A stretch of DNA of 64,000 nt. Source: Pseudidiomarina sediminum DSM 21906. GTDB lineage: Bacteria > Pseudomonadota > Gammaproteobacteria > Enterobacterales > Alteromonadaceae. The position numbers and the translations under genes were made by a program. Every line of letters starts with the position of its first letter. Position 1 is the first letter of the stretch. Of the stretch, positions 1 through 11,265 are shown in pieces. The stretch covers positions 297,107 to 361,106 of the forward strand of contig NZ_AUHL01000006.1 of NCBI RefSeq assembly GCF_000423165.1, written 5' to 3'. The notes beneath the pieces are model-generated. The model did no database searches, was not told the origin of the DNA, and saw only the letters and a program-made list of their open reading frames with translations.

Positions 1-1221
1 CTCGACAAGGTGATGGTTGAGATGCAGGCGTCGGCCAAACAACTTGCTGTTGCCGTATTTGATATCGACAGCTTCAAAGAAATCAATGAGACCGCAGGCC
101 ATGAAGTCGGTGATCGGATTTTGTGCGAAGTGGCACAACGGCTCCAGGATCATGCTCCCGCGGGAAGTTTTGTCGCGCGCATCGGCGGTGATGAGTTTGC
201 CGTGTTATGCGAGCATGGCGAAGCCATTCAGCAGCGCGCAACGCAGTACCTTGCTGCCTTGAGTCAGCCGCTAAGTGTTGGGCAAGCGGAGTTTCGGATT
301 AATTTACGTGCGGGGTTATCATTGATGACCCCAAATAGTTCGCGTAGTGAAGCGTTATGGCGGCAAGCTGATTTAGCCCTGCATGAAGCCAAAGCGCGCC
401 AACAGCAACTGGTGATCTATCAGCAAGCGATGTCAGAGCGTTTTAACCGTCGGTTTGAGTTAACCAAGCGCTTGCAAGAGGCCTTGTTAAACGAACGTTT
501 GCACCTGTATTTTCAGCCTCAATTTGCAGTGAGCGGAGCGTTCACTGGCACCGAAGTGCTCGCGCGTTGGAACGATGCGCATTTTGGCGATGTCTCGCCT
601 GCAGAGTTCATTCCCTTAGCCGAAGAGCGCGGGCTGATTTGTCAAATTACAGAGACCATTTTCACTCAGTTGTTGGCGACCATGCAAGTTTGGCAACGCC
701 AAGGTCTCCTCGGACAGCAGACGTATGCGGTGAATATTTCGATACGCGATCTTGAGCGTCCAGATTTCGCTCAGCAGTTGGTCGAAAAAATTCAGACGGC
801 GGGGTTTACCCCCACCCAGTTTGAGTTAGAGATCACTGAAACGGCGTTGATGAAAGACCCGCAGCACGCCTTTGTCACCTTGCGTGAGCTGCAGGAGTGC
901 GGTTTTACCATTGCTATTGATGATTTTGGTATTGGGCATTCGTCGTTAAGCTATATCAAGCAAATGCACGCGCAACGGCTAAAAATCGATATGAGTTTTA
1001 CCCAAGAAATGCTCAGTAACCCTGCTGATTACGGCATTGTAAAAACCATTATCGCGATGGCAGATATTTTCGCCATGAAGACGCTGGCCGAAGGGGTTGA
1101 AACGGAGCAGCAAGCTGAGGAGCTTAAGCGGCTTGGTTGCGACTATGTGCAAGGCTACTTGCTGGCAAAACCTATGCCAGCAGAAGACTATCAAGCGTTT
1201 TTGCATCGTCAGCAGCGCTAG
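1..1221 (+). CDS. GGDEF-EAL cyclic-di-GMP turnover protein, 5' end cut by window
   Basis: The reading frame is open from the first base, so the N-terminus lies outside the window. The visible part begins inside a GGDEF domain (GGDEF signature intact at codons 62-66 of the visible frame) and continues into a full EAL domain. The EAL signature reads EVL near codon 185. The other EAL motifs are present: the NIS motif, [13 protein letters not shown], the LKID lysine and the terminal QGY. No RxxD inhibitory site is visible before GGDEF. The protein probably makes and/or degrades cyclic di-GMP, with phosphodiesterase activity most likely because the metal-binding residues are kept. It ends 9 bases from the convergent response-regulator gene. 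Sensory domains, if any, are out of view. Confidence 0.93.
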   Translation, partial: LDKVMVEMQASAKQLAVAVFDIDSFKEINETAGHEVGDRILCEVAQRLQDHAPAGSFVARIGGDEFAVLCEHGEAIQQRATQYLAALSQPLSVGQAEFRINLRAGLSLMTPNSSRSEALWRQADLALHEAKARQQQLVIYQQAMSERFNRRFELTKRLQEALLNERLHLYFQPQFAVSGAFTGTEVLARWNDAHFGDVSPAEFIPLAEERGLICQITETIFTQLLATMQVWQRQGLLGQQTYAVNISIRDLERPDFAQQLVEKIQTAGFTPTQFELEITETALMKDPQHAFVTLRELQECGFTIAIDDFGIGHSSLSYIKQMHAQRLKIDMSFTQEMLSNPADYGIVKTIIAMADIFAMKTLAEGVETEQQAEELKRLGCDYVQGYLLAKPMPAEDYQAFLHRQQR

Positions 1222-1230
1222 CTGCTATTG

Positions 1231-1920
1231 TCACTGGCGCTCGATGAGCAAATACCCTTTACCGCGATAGGTCACGATAGGGTCTGCACAAGCGTCGTTA
1301 AAGCGTAGCTTTCGCCGTAAGCGTGACATCAAAATATCTAGTGCTCGACCTTCTGAGTAGTGTTCTTTGGCATCGACCGCTCGCGCTAAGGTGGTACGGT
1401 TGACAACTTTTCCTTGATGACCAATTAAGAGCAGCAGTAAGCGGTGTTCATTGATACTCAATTCACAGCTTAACTCCCCACAGCTTAAGAGGCGATTTTC
1501 AGGGTGTAACTGATAACCAAGAAAGCCGAGCGTTGAGTGGCTCTCGTCGTTGTTCGGGGAAAGCCGCCGTAAGAGCGCCTTAATGCGCAAGACGAGCTCT
1601 TCAGGATGAATGGGTTTGCAAACATAATCGTCAGCACCACTATTGAAGCCTTCGACGCGGGCCTCCTCTGAGGTACTTGAAGAGATAAAAATCTTGCCAA
1701 AGGTATCCTGTTGGGAGCTTTGGAACAGTTCAAGACCGGATCCATCGGGTAAGCCAATATCGGTGATGATAATATCAAATTGCCGTTGGGCAAGCTGCGC
1801 CTTGGCTTCAGTCAGAGTGGTTACGGCAACGACTGCAAAGCCAGCATCTCGCAGCTGAAAGGTCAGCCCTTGAAGGAGCCAGTCATCATCTTCGACAAGT
1901 AAAAGTTGAGGATTAGCCAT
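1231..1920 (-). CDS. OmpR/PhoB-type response regulator
   Basis: A protein of about 229 aa with an N-terminal receiver domain and a C-terminal winged-helix DNA-binding domain. The receiver has the acidic pocket DDD at residues 11-13, the phospho-acceptor Asp54 in TDIGLPDG and Lys102 in CKPIHP. The start chosen is the ATG at 1920, in MANPQLLLVED. It overlaps the 3' end of the upstream kinase by 8 bases, as in translationally coupled pairs; a longer frame upstream lies inside the kinase gene. The output domain ends with RGKGYLL, typical of OmpR-family effector domains. The cognate sensor is almost certainly the hybrid kinase encoded just upstream. Target genes cannot be inferred. Confidence 0.92.
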   Translation of the reverse strand: MANPQLLLVEDDDWLLQGLTFQLRDAGFAVVAVTTLTEAKAQLAQRQFDIIITDIGLPDGSGLELFQSSQQDTFGKIFISSSTSEEARVEGFNSGADDYVCKPIHPEELVLRIKALLRRLSPNNDESHSTLGFLGYQLHPENRLLSCGELSCELSINEHRLLLLLIGHQGKVVNRTTLARAVDAKEHYSEGRALDILMSRLRRKLRFNDACADPIVTYRGKGYLLIERQ

Positions 1921-4009
1921 AGTGTTGTTCTTCTCGTTGTTGTTGTAACGCTTCAATACTATTGTCGACAAGGTCTTGCAATACGTCTATTAGCACACTT
2001 TGCGGCGCGTCGCTCTGCGATAACTGCTCGCAACAGGCAGCCAGCTTTACAAAACCAAGTGTCGCGGCTTTACTGCCAATTTTATGCAACTGCTGCTTTA
2101 ACTGCTGGGTATCATCCTGCCGTTGAAATGCGAGCAAAGCATGCAACAGACGCTCAAATTCATCGCCTAAATTGGCCATTTTATCGTTGCGCAGCTGTGC
2201 GGGTAAAAAATGCGCGATTTGCCAAAACTGTTCTGCATCAAACAGCGTTAGGCTGTTGCAATGATGCGTCAGTGCTAACGCAAGGTCTTCACGAATTAAG
2301 GGTTTGTGCAGGACTTGCACGATGCCTGCTTGCAAGGCTTCCGTTTCTATTTGCTGTGACACATTCGCGGTGACAAGAATAACAGGTGGGAGTGGGCGAT
2401 ACTCTTGTTTTAGATCAATAAAGGTGTCGATACCGTTGCCATCGGCAAGGTTAAGATCGAGGAGGACACCATCAAAATAGTGCTGGCGGAGTAACTGTTT
2501 TGCCTCGCTAAGCGATGTGACTGTCTGGCTCGAATGTCCCAACTTGCGCAGCAAACCCTGTGCAACGTGTTGGTTGATTTCAATGTCTTCAACAATCAGC
2601 AGGTGGAGTGGTTGTAAATGTTCGGCCTGCGGAATTGCTTGTGATTCGCAGGTGGCGAGTTCGAGCTCGAAGGAAAACACACTACCTTTCCCTTCAGAGC
2701 TCTGGAGCTTCAGGTTACTTCCAAGGCTTTGTAGGAACTGTTGGACCAGTGCTAACCCAAGCCCGGAACCGATTTGCGACAAACCATGCCAAGCACGGTT
2801 AAACGGAGCGAGAATAGAAACGTGTTCGTCCTCAGGAATACCAGCTCCTTGGTCGGTCACCGAGAAACGGTAATGGTTTGCAGTGGTAGGCACCACCGTA
2901 AGGTTAACCTCGCCTTGGTCGCTGTACTTAATTGCATTGCCGATCAAGTTATTAAGAACATGGCGTAAATAAGTCACATCGATCATCAGCCACTGGGGGA
3001 TGGTTTCGGCAAGGGTGACGCTTAGGCGTAAACCTTTTTTATGGGCACTATCGCGATGGTTGGCGACGAGTTCTTCAAGCCAGTCTTTAACTTGCGTGGG
3101 CTGAGGCTTGATCAGCTGTTCACCGACATGCTCCACTTCAGCTTGGCGTAATATCAGTTGGTTAATCGCAGAAAGCTCCATGCCCGCGCTGGTAATACGT
3201 TCAATGGCGGCTTGTTGGGTTTTATTTTCCAGTTGCGGAGCTAATAATTGCGCTGTACCAACAATGGCATTGAGCGGCGTTCGAAACTCATGACTTAGAA
3301 AAGCGAGTAAGTGTTTTTTGCTTTCTGCCTGTTGATTTGCGGCCTGTTGGAGCTGCTGTATCTGCAGGTAGTTACGTTCGTTACTGAGCAAGAAGAACAC
3401 CACCACCATGGCAAAGCTAATGAAGAAAGGTAGGCCGTGAATCAGCTGAACCAGAATATCGTACAGTTGATCGCCGCGCTGACTTGATTGTGCAAATAGC
3501 GCCCACAAGCGGTAGAGCATGAGCCCAATGGCGGTGCCTGCGATGACGTAATAGAGGCTCGCGGCAGCGCGATAGTGGGGCGTCCGACGCGTGACGAACA
3601 AATAGGCTAAACAGCCCAAATAGATAATGTAGTTGAGACTAAAAACGATGATACGTGCGGCGAGTGACGGCTCAACATAGGTGAAATAGAAAAATAAAAG
3701 GCTGTAGCAAATCAAGCCAACAATGACCGGAGCTCGATACAAAGGGCGCGAAAAAAATGTGAGCAAGCCGACAAGTTGTAATACCATGGCGGCGGCAAAC
3801 AGGTGGTTCGAGGTAATGACGCCGAACCATTTGGGTGCAACATAAAGCGTACTCGAGGCGATAAGCGCGATAGCGAAGCAAGCGGTACCTAATGACCAAG
3901 CGACCACTCCCGGAATGGAGCGGTTGGAGCGGTACAACAACCAGCAAAAAAACAGGCAGAGTACGCACAACACTAGCATTGTAAATGAGTCTAATAAGTA
4001 TGCGAGCAC
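1913..4009 (-). CDS. hybrid sensor histidine kinase with receiver and Hpt domains
   Basis: A 698-aa membrane kinase. Residues 1-210 are hydrophobic with about seven predicted membrane segments and no large periplasmic domain. Then come a dimerisation/phospho-acceptor domain (SHEFRTP, His240), an ATPase domain (NAIKYS near 360, GAGIP near 390, GSGLGLAL near 415), a receiver (LLIVED near 472, Asp518, Lys569) and a C-terminal Hpt domain (HKIGSKA, His642). This is a full His-Asp-His phosphorelay in one chain, ending on the adjacent OmpR-type regulator. The start is a GTG at 4009 preceded by a strong AGGAGG site seven bases away. The signal sensed is unknown. A seven-helix N-terminus suggests a membrane-associated or small-molecule cue. 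Confidence 0.93.
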   Translation of the reverse strand: MLAYLLDSFTMLVLCVLCLFFCWLLYRSNRSIPGVVAWSLGTACFAIALIASSTLYVAPKWFGVITSNHLFAAAMVLQLVGLLTFFSRPLYRAPVIVGLICYSLLFFYFTYVEPSLAARIIVFSLNYIIYLGCLAYLFVTRRTPHYRAAASLYYVIAGTAIGLMLYRLWALFAQSSQRGDQLYDILVQLIHGLPFFISFAMVVVFFLLSNERNYLQIQQLQQAANQQAESKKHLLAFLSHEFRTPLNAIVGTAQLLAPQLENKTQQAAIERITSAGMELSAINQLILRQAEVEHVGEQLIKPQPTQVKDWLEELVANHRDSAHKKGLRLSVTLAETIPQWLMIDVTYLRHVLNNLIGNAIKYSDQGEVNLTVVPTTANHYRFSVTDQGAGIPEDEHVSILAPFNRAWHGLSQIGSGLGLALVQQFLQSLGSNLKLQSSEGKGSVFSFELELATCESQAIPQAEHLQPLHLLIVEDIEINQHVAQGLLRKLGHSSQTVTSLSEAKQLLRQHYFDGVLLDLNLADGNGIDTFIDLKQEYRPLPPVILVTANVSQQIETEALQAGIVQVLHKPLIREDLALALTHHCNSLTLFDAEQFWQIAHFLPAQLRNDKMANLGDEFERLLHALLAFQRQDDTQQLKQQLHKIGSKAATLGFVKLAACCEQLSQSDAPQSVLIDVLQDLVDNSIEALQQQREEQHYG

Positions 4010-4164
4010 CCTATGGCCTCCTTGGCGTGCGTGTGCGCCACTGACGATTAGAGCAGATCAGTGATGGTTCTTTACATTGTATACTACGGTGGTAAGGCGT
4101 TGATGAAAAGAGGTTTGCCGTAGGAAAAAAGCCCTAGGCAAGTCGCAGCACTAGGAGTAAACGC

Positions 4165-4752
4165 GTGTTATTAATGATCGATAACTATGATTCCTTCACG
4201 CATAACGTGGTGCGGTACTTACGTGAAGTAGGTGCTGTGGTTGAAGTGATTCGTAATGATCAAATGAGTGTGGCGGCGATTGCTGAACTTCCATTGACCG
4301 GTATCGTTATTTCACCAGGGCCCTGTACACCTAATGAAGCCGGTATTTCGCTTGAGGTGATCCAGCATTTTGCCGGTAAACTGCCGATACTTGGAGTGTG
4401 CCTAGGGCATCAAGCGATCGGTCAGGCATTTGGTGCCAACGTGGTTGCAGCGCAACAGATAATGCATGGAAAAACTTCCCAAATCTGCCATCTCGATACG
4501 GGCTTGATGCAGGGCTTACCCAAGCAATTTCGCGTGGCGCGTTATCATTCCTTAGTGGTTGACCTAAATACTCTGCCAAAGTGTCTGGTGGTGGATGCAT
4601 GGACGGATGATGCTGCGCAAGAAATTATGGCGTTTCATCACCGTGAACTCCCCATTTGGGGCGTGCAATATCATCCTGAAGCAATTGAGACGGAATACGG
4701 CCATGCGGTATTCAAACAATTTGTTAATGCCTGTTTAGCACCGCGTTACTAA
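4165..4752 (+). CDS. pabA: aminodeoxychorismate/anthranilate synthase glutaminase subunit
   Basis: A class I glutamine amidotransferase of 195 aa that supplies ammonia to the PabB or TrpE partner. It has the oxyanion motif PGPCTP (51-56), the nucleophile Cys79 in GVCLGHQ and the His170/Glu172 pair in YHPEAIE. The start is GTG at 4165 with AGGAG seven bases upstream. It is alone with argD rather than in a trp operon, the arrangement usually annotated pabA in gammaproteobacteria. It could serve both folate and tryptophan synthesis. Sequence alone does not separate PabA from TrpG with certainty. Confidence 0.9.
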   Translation: MLLMIDNYDSFTHNVVRYLREVGAVVEVIRNDQMSVAAIAELPLTGIVISPGPCTPNEAGISLEVIQHFAGKLPILGVCLGHQAIGQAFGANVVAAQQIMHGKTSQICHLDTGLMQGLPKQFRVARYHSLVVDLNTLPKCLVVDAWTDDAAQEIMAFHHRELPIWGVQYHPEAIETEYGHAVFKQFVNACLAPRY

Positions 4753-4753
4753 C

Positions 4754-4790
4754 TATTCACTTGAATAACTCCTTTGTGCATAGTTATGCA
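4754..4790. promoter_or_regulatory. two short palindromes upstream of argD, possible ArgR operator
   Basis: TATTCA-CT-TGAATA (4754-4767) and TGCATA-GT-TATGCA (4777-4790) are each perfect two-armed palindromes between pabA and the arginine genes. The second fits the TGNAT-N4-ATNCA form of ARG boxes. The first has the half-sites in the opposite order, and the centres are 23 bases apart, so an exact ArgR array is not seen. Arginine control is an inference from pattern and position. Confidence 0.35.
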
Positions 4791-4814
4791 GCTAGTTCGC
4801 AAGCTTAGCCTAAA

Positions 4815-4837
4815 GCGCTGGAGCGCCTATTTTTTCT
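4815..4837 (+). terminator. weak possible terminator after pabA
   Basis: GCGC-TGGA-GCGC (4815-4826) forms a four-pair hairpin with a tetraloop, followed by a T-rich run starting at 4830. The stem is short, so this is only a candidate for termination between pabA and argD. Confidence 0.3.
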
Positions 4838-4915
4838 GCTCTGCGGACACGACATCGCCTTTTTTTTCTGCAATAATGACCGCCACTAAACCCATCCGTA
4901 ATTGCATCCGACTGA

Positions 4916-6139
<1,224 letters not shown>

Positions 6140-6157
6140 GACGAAACGGAGCCGTTT

Positions 6158-7174
6158 ATGCTAGTCGTACGTCCGATAACGCCGCAGGATTATGCGGCGC
6201 TTTATACTTGCGCAGTTGAGTCTGGTTACGGTTTCACCTCACTGCCGGTCGATGAAGGTCTATTGCGCCGCCGCATAGCGCGGGCGCAGGAGGCCTTTGC
6301 CCGGGAGCATGTCAGTGAACCGGGCGAAGAGGGCTACCTGTTTGTCATGGAAGATACCGCAACCGGAGAGGTTGTTGGCTGCAGTGGTATTGAAGCTGCG
6401 GTTGGGTTGACCGAAGCCTTTTATCACTACCATCTGGGTAAAGTTGTGCATCACTCAAAGAGTCTTGATGTCTACAACGCATTAGAAACCTTGACGCTCT
6501 GCAACGATTACACGGGCGTAAGTGAACTTTGCACCTTATTTTTACGCGAACCGTTTCGGGTCAACCAAAACGGCCGCGTGCTCTCACGTTTCCGCATGTT
6601 GTTTATGGCGGAATTCCGTGATCGCTTTAGCGATATTGCGATTGCGGAAATGCGTGGGGTTTCCGATGAAAACGGAGAGTCACCGTTTTGGGGCTGGCTT
6701 GAGCAACACTTTTTCACCATTGATTTTAATCAGGCTGACTACCTTACCGGTATTGGTGAAAAGAGCTTTGTCGCTGAATTAATGCCGAAATTCCCGATTT
6801 ACGTGAAAATGTTAGCTCCCGAAGCGCAAGCGGTCATTGGGAAAGTGCATAATAATACGCGGCCAGCATTGCGCATGCTCGAGAGCGAAGGCTTTCATTT
6901 CCGCGGTTATGTCGATATTTTTGATGCCGGCCCTACTGTTGAAGCTGAAGTTGCGCATATTAAGAGCGTCCGTGAGAGCCAGCGTTTACCTGTGCGGGTC
7001 GGCACGCCTTCGGAAACCGCAACAGCAGTGATTTTGTGTAATACCAAGCTAGCTGACTTTCGTGCTGGTAAAGCCGCGATTGAGGTCGGCGAAGATCATA
7101 TTGTCGTGTCGCAAGAGGTGGCGGATGCATTGCATCTGCAAGCGGACGACCAAGCTCGTTTTGTCGCGCTCTAA
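6158..7174 (+). CDS. astA: arginine N-succinyltransferase
   Basis: A 338-aa member of the AstA/AruG family, which transfers succinyl from succinyl-CoA to arginine in the first step of the AST pathway. The opening MLVVRPITPQDYAAL, the RxxxFR-type segment near residue 130 and the SEGFHFRGYVDIFDAGP stretch near 245-265 are characteristic. The length matches the family (about 340 aa). It lies 18 bases after argD/astC and 39 bases before the chosen start of astD. The three form a likely catabolic operon yielding glutamate and succinate from arginine. Confidence 0.94.
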   Translation: MLVVRPITPQDYAALYTCAVESGYGFTSLPVDEGLLRRRIARAQEAFAREHVSEPGEEGYLFVMEDTATGEVVGCSGIEAAVGLTEAFYHYHLGKVVHHSKSLDVYNALETLTLCNDYTGVSELCTLFLREPFRVNQNGRVLSRFRMLFMAEFRDRFSDIAIAEMRGVSDENGESPFWGWLEQHFFTIDFNQADYLTGIGEKSFVAELMPKFPIYVKMLAPEAQAVIGKVHNNTRPALRMLESEGFHFRGYVDIFDAGPTVEAEVAHIKSVRESQRLPVRVGTPSETATAVILCNTKLADFRAGKAAIEVGEDHIVVSQEVADALHLQADDQARFVAL

Positions 7175-8698
<1,524 letters not shown>

Positions 8699-8701
8699 TC
8701 C

Positions 8702-9118
8702 ATGGCAGCAGCAATGCAAGCGACGGTCGAGTGGCAGAACGGTTTAGTTTTTAAAGCGACCTCGGGTACTGGACACGAATTGGTGATGGACGGCAACAAA
8801 ACAGTTGCCGCTTCACCGATGGAGTTGGTGTTAGCCGCCGCCGGCGGTTGTGCTTCGGTTGATGTGGTAAGCATTTTAGAGAAAGCACGCCAACAGGTGA
8901 CCGGTTGCCGTTGTGAGGTTGCTGGTGAGCGCGCCGATGCTGTCCCTGCGGTGTTTACCAAAGTGCACTTACACTTTGTGGTGACAGGGCATGATGTTGC
9001 TGAAAAGCATGTTGAACGTGCGGTCCAGCTTTCTGCGGATAAATACTGTTCGGTTGCGAAAATGCTTGAAGCATCGGTAACCATTACCCATAGCTACAGT
9101 ATCGAGCAGGCCAACTAG
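8702..9118 (+). CDS. OsmC/YhfA-like peroxiredoxin family protein
   Basis: A 138-aa protein of the OsmC superfamily, cytosolic thiol proteins that reduce organic hydroperoxides or share their fold. The two conserved cysteines are present, in GGCASVDVV (near residue 51) and KYCSVAKM (near residue 115). It is closer to the YhfA branch than to classical OsmC, judging by the opening and by prkB nearby, as around E. coli yhfA; this is a loose resemblance. It starts 3 bases after astD and its stop abuts the rlmJ start, so it may be cotranscribed with both. The physiological substrate is unknown. Confidence 0.88.
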   Translation: MAAAMQATVEWQNGLVFKATSGTGHELVMDGNKTVAASPMELVLAAAGGCASVDVVSILEKARQQVTGCRCEVAGERADAVPAVFTKVHLHFVVTGHDVAEKHVERAVQLSADKYCSVAKMLEASVTITHSYSIEQAN

Positions 9119-9982
9119 GTGAACTACCGTCATAGTTATCATGCCGGCAACTTTGCCGATGTGTTAAAGCACGCCCTGCAATGGGTGTGCTTGTCCTATT
9201 TGCGGCAAAAAGAAAAGCCGTTTTGGTTGCTTGATACCCATGCGGGCATCGGTATGTACGACTTGCTGGGTGAGCAAGCAACAAAAACGGGCGAGTGGCA
9301 AGAAGGCATTGCCCGCATTCTAGCCGCAGAGCAGGTGCCAGCAAGTATTCAGGGCTATGTTGAGACGATACAAGCCTTGAATGATGATGCAAGCTTGCGC
9401 TGGTATCCTGGCTCGCCTTATCTGGCTGCAGCGCAGTTGCGTGCACAAGATCAGCTGGTTTTGTGCGAGCTCCACCCTGAAGACGCCCAGTCATTGCTGG
9501 AAAATGTGCAGCAGGGCTTTCCGCAGCGTGGACAAATTAAGGTCGAGACACAGCGCAACGGTTATGCAGCCTTAAAAGCGTTAACACCACCACCGATTAA
9601 ACGCGGAATGGTGCTTATTGATCCTCCGTTTGAACAACCTGATGAGTTTGCCCAGATTGTGCGCGCTTTGGCAGAAGGCACACGGCGTTGGGCGAACGGT
9701 ACTTATGTGGTGTGGTATCCGATTAAAGACCCGCTGGCGATCGGTGAGTTTCACCAGCAGGTTGCTGACTTACCTCAGGTCGATAAGGCTTTTGCGGTAG
9801 ATCTATTGGTGCGTGCACCGGTGGATGCGAAAAAGATGAATGGCTGCGGCATGCTGTTTGTGAACCCGCCGTACGGGGTACTACAGCAACTTAATCCATT
9901 ACTTGATTTCTTGTTACCCCACCTCGCCCAAGATCGTGGTGCTGAGTGGCAGGGACGTTGGCTGGTTGGTGAGCAAGCTTAA
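9119..9982 (+). CDS. rlmJ: 23S rRNA (adenine2030-N6)-methyltransferase
   Basis: A 287-aa RlmJ family enzyme (E. coli about 280 aa) that methylates A2030 of 23S rRNA using SAM. The N-terminus NYRHSYHAGNFADVLKH and the catalytic motif DPPFE (Asp168) are hallmarks. The SAM-binding segment LLDTHAGIGMYDL lies at 37-49. The start is GTG, immediately after the stop of the preceding OsmC-like gene, consistent with coupling. Its last four bases overlap the convergent prkB. Confidence 0.94.
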   Translation: MNYRHSYHAGNFADVLKHALQWVCLSYLRQKEKPFWLLDTHAGIGMYDLLGEQATKTGEWQEGIARILAAEQVPASIQGYVETIQALNDDASLRWYPGSPYLAAAQLRAQDQLVLCELHPEDAQSLLENVQQGFPQRGQIKVETQRNGYAALKALTPPPIKRGMVLIDPPFEQPDEFAQIVRALAEGTRRWANGTYVVWYPIKDPLAIGEFHQQVADLPQVDKAFAVDLLVRAPVDAKKMNGCGMLFVNPPYGVLQQLNPLLDFLLPHLAQDRGAEWQGRWLVGEQA

Positions 9983-10872
9983 CGCTTGAGCCAACCAGGC
10001 TTACCGCCGTGCTGTTTGGCAAACATCATTTCTTCAATTAGCGGCGCTAAAATCAATTCCATCGCAAACACCATCTTGCCGCCCGGAACCACTAAGGTAT
10101 TCATGCGCGACATAAATGAACCGTCGATCATTTGTAGGTAATACGGGAAGTTGACGTTGCGCATGCCGCGAAAACGAATTACCACAAAGCTCTCATCCAG
10201 TGATGGAATATCTTTAGCACTAAATGGGTTTGAGGTATCAACCGTAGGCACGCGTTGAAAGTTAATATGTGTACGAGAGAACTGCGGCACAATATGGTGA
10301 ATGTAGTCCTCCATACTGCGGACGATACTTTGTGTGACGGCTTCACGACTGTGACCACGCTCGGCGGTGTCGCGTAACAGCTTTTGAATCCATTCCAAGT
10401 TAACGATGGGCACCATACCAATAAGCAAATCGACATATTGCGAAACATCGTGCTTTTCGGTTACAACACCTCCGTGAAGCCCCTCATAAAAAAGTAAGTC
10501 AGTGGCTTCTGGAAGAGGCTCCCATGGCGTGAAGGTGCCAGGCATTTGGTGATAAGGAACGGCGTCATCAAAATTGTGTAGATAACGACGTACCTCGCCT
10601 TGGCCAGATGCACCGTATTCGCGAAACAGCGCTTCGAGGCGATCAAAAGCATTGGCCTCAGGGCCAAAGTAGCTAATGTGACGGCCTTGCTCTTGCGCTT
10701 TACGAATGGCGACGTCCATTTCTGGACGGGAGTAGCGATGGAAGCTATCGCCTTCGACACAGGCTGCAGTGATATTCTGCGACCGAAAAATATGTCGTAA
10801 GGCCTGACTAGTTGTCGTTGTTCCGGCTCCAGAAGAACCCGTTACCGCAATGATTGGATGCTTTACCGACAT
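9979..10872 (-). CDS. prkB: phosphoribulokinase-like kinase PrkB
   Basis: A 297-aa P-loop kinase of the PRK/uridine kinase fold with a Walker A motif GSSGAGTTT at 12-20. It matches the PrkB family common in non-autotrophic gammaproteobacteria, which lack RuBisCO; its real substrate is not settled. Recognisable stretches include GDSFHRYSRPEMD (41-53) and YEGLHGGVV near 130. The ATG at 10872 is used. No Calvin-cycle gene is visible nearby, so a role in carbon fixation is unlikely. Confidence 0.9.
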   Translation of the reverse strand: MSVKHPIIAVTGSSGAGTTTTSQALRHIFRSQNITAACVEGDSFHRYSRPEMDVAIRKAQEQGRHISYFGPEANAFDRLEALFREYGASGQGEVRRYLHNFDDAVPYHQMPGTFTPWEPLPEATDLLFYEGLHGGVVTEKHDVSQYVDLLIGMVPIVNLEWIQKLLRDTAERGHSREAVTQSIVRSMEDYIHHIVPQFSRTHINFQRVPTVDTSNPFSAKDIPSLDESFVVIRFRGMRNVNFPYYLQMIDGSFMSRMNTLVVPGGKMVFAMELILAPLIEEMMFAKQHGGKPGWLKR

Positions 10873-10940
10873 GCGAACTCCGTTAATAATTGAATAATTG
10901 TTATACGGGCTCGCAACCGAGTGGTCAAGTAACGCCGGTG

Positions 10941-11177
10941 TTAGTAATGGGGAGGGACTTCATCCGCTGGGTTTGTCGATGACGGGTCATCGTTGCGCTC
11001 TTGTAGCTGTTGAAAGCGCTCACCAAGCAGCTTGAGCTTATGTTCGAGCTGTTGAATTTGATGGAATTGTTGGGTCACCAATTGATTCAAGGTTTCAATG
11101 GTATCGTCTTGAAAGGCGACGCGACTTTCAAGGTCTGCAATTTGTGTGATGATTGCGTTAGTGTGCTTTTCAGCCAT
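10941..11177 (-). CDS. slyX: SlyX family coiled-coil protein
   Basis: A 78-aa protein starting MAEKHTNAIITQIADLESRVAFQ. It is predicted to be almost entirely a coiled coil, with a proline- and serine-rich tail ending PPHY, as in SlyX. The function is unknown in the family. The upstream in-frame extension to 11222 lacks family character, so the ATG at 11177 is used. It is divergent from the FKBP gene, the same slyX/fkpA pairing found in enterobacteria. Confidence 0.88.
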   Translation of the reverse strand: MAEKHTNAIITQIADLESRVAFQDDTIETLNQLVTQQFHQIQQLEHKLKLLGERFQQLQERNDDPSSTNPADEVPPHY

Positions 11178-11265
11178 AGGCAAATGCCCCACTTTATGTG
11201 TAGTATAGGAACCGCAACGCATTAGACCCTGTTAACAGCAAGAATTCAATCTTGGAGTAAAAGGA

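Noticed and set aside
1906-2373. 155-codon open frame on the plus strand opposite the hybrid kinase gene
   Set aside because: It lies wholly opposite conserved kinase domains, has no ribosome site and a composition typical of antisense frames.
9979-10872. Calvin-cycle phosphoribulokinase
   Set aside because: It matches the PrkB branch found in heterotrophs, and no RuBisCO or other cycle gene is in the window.
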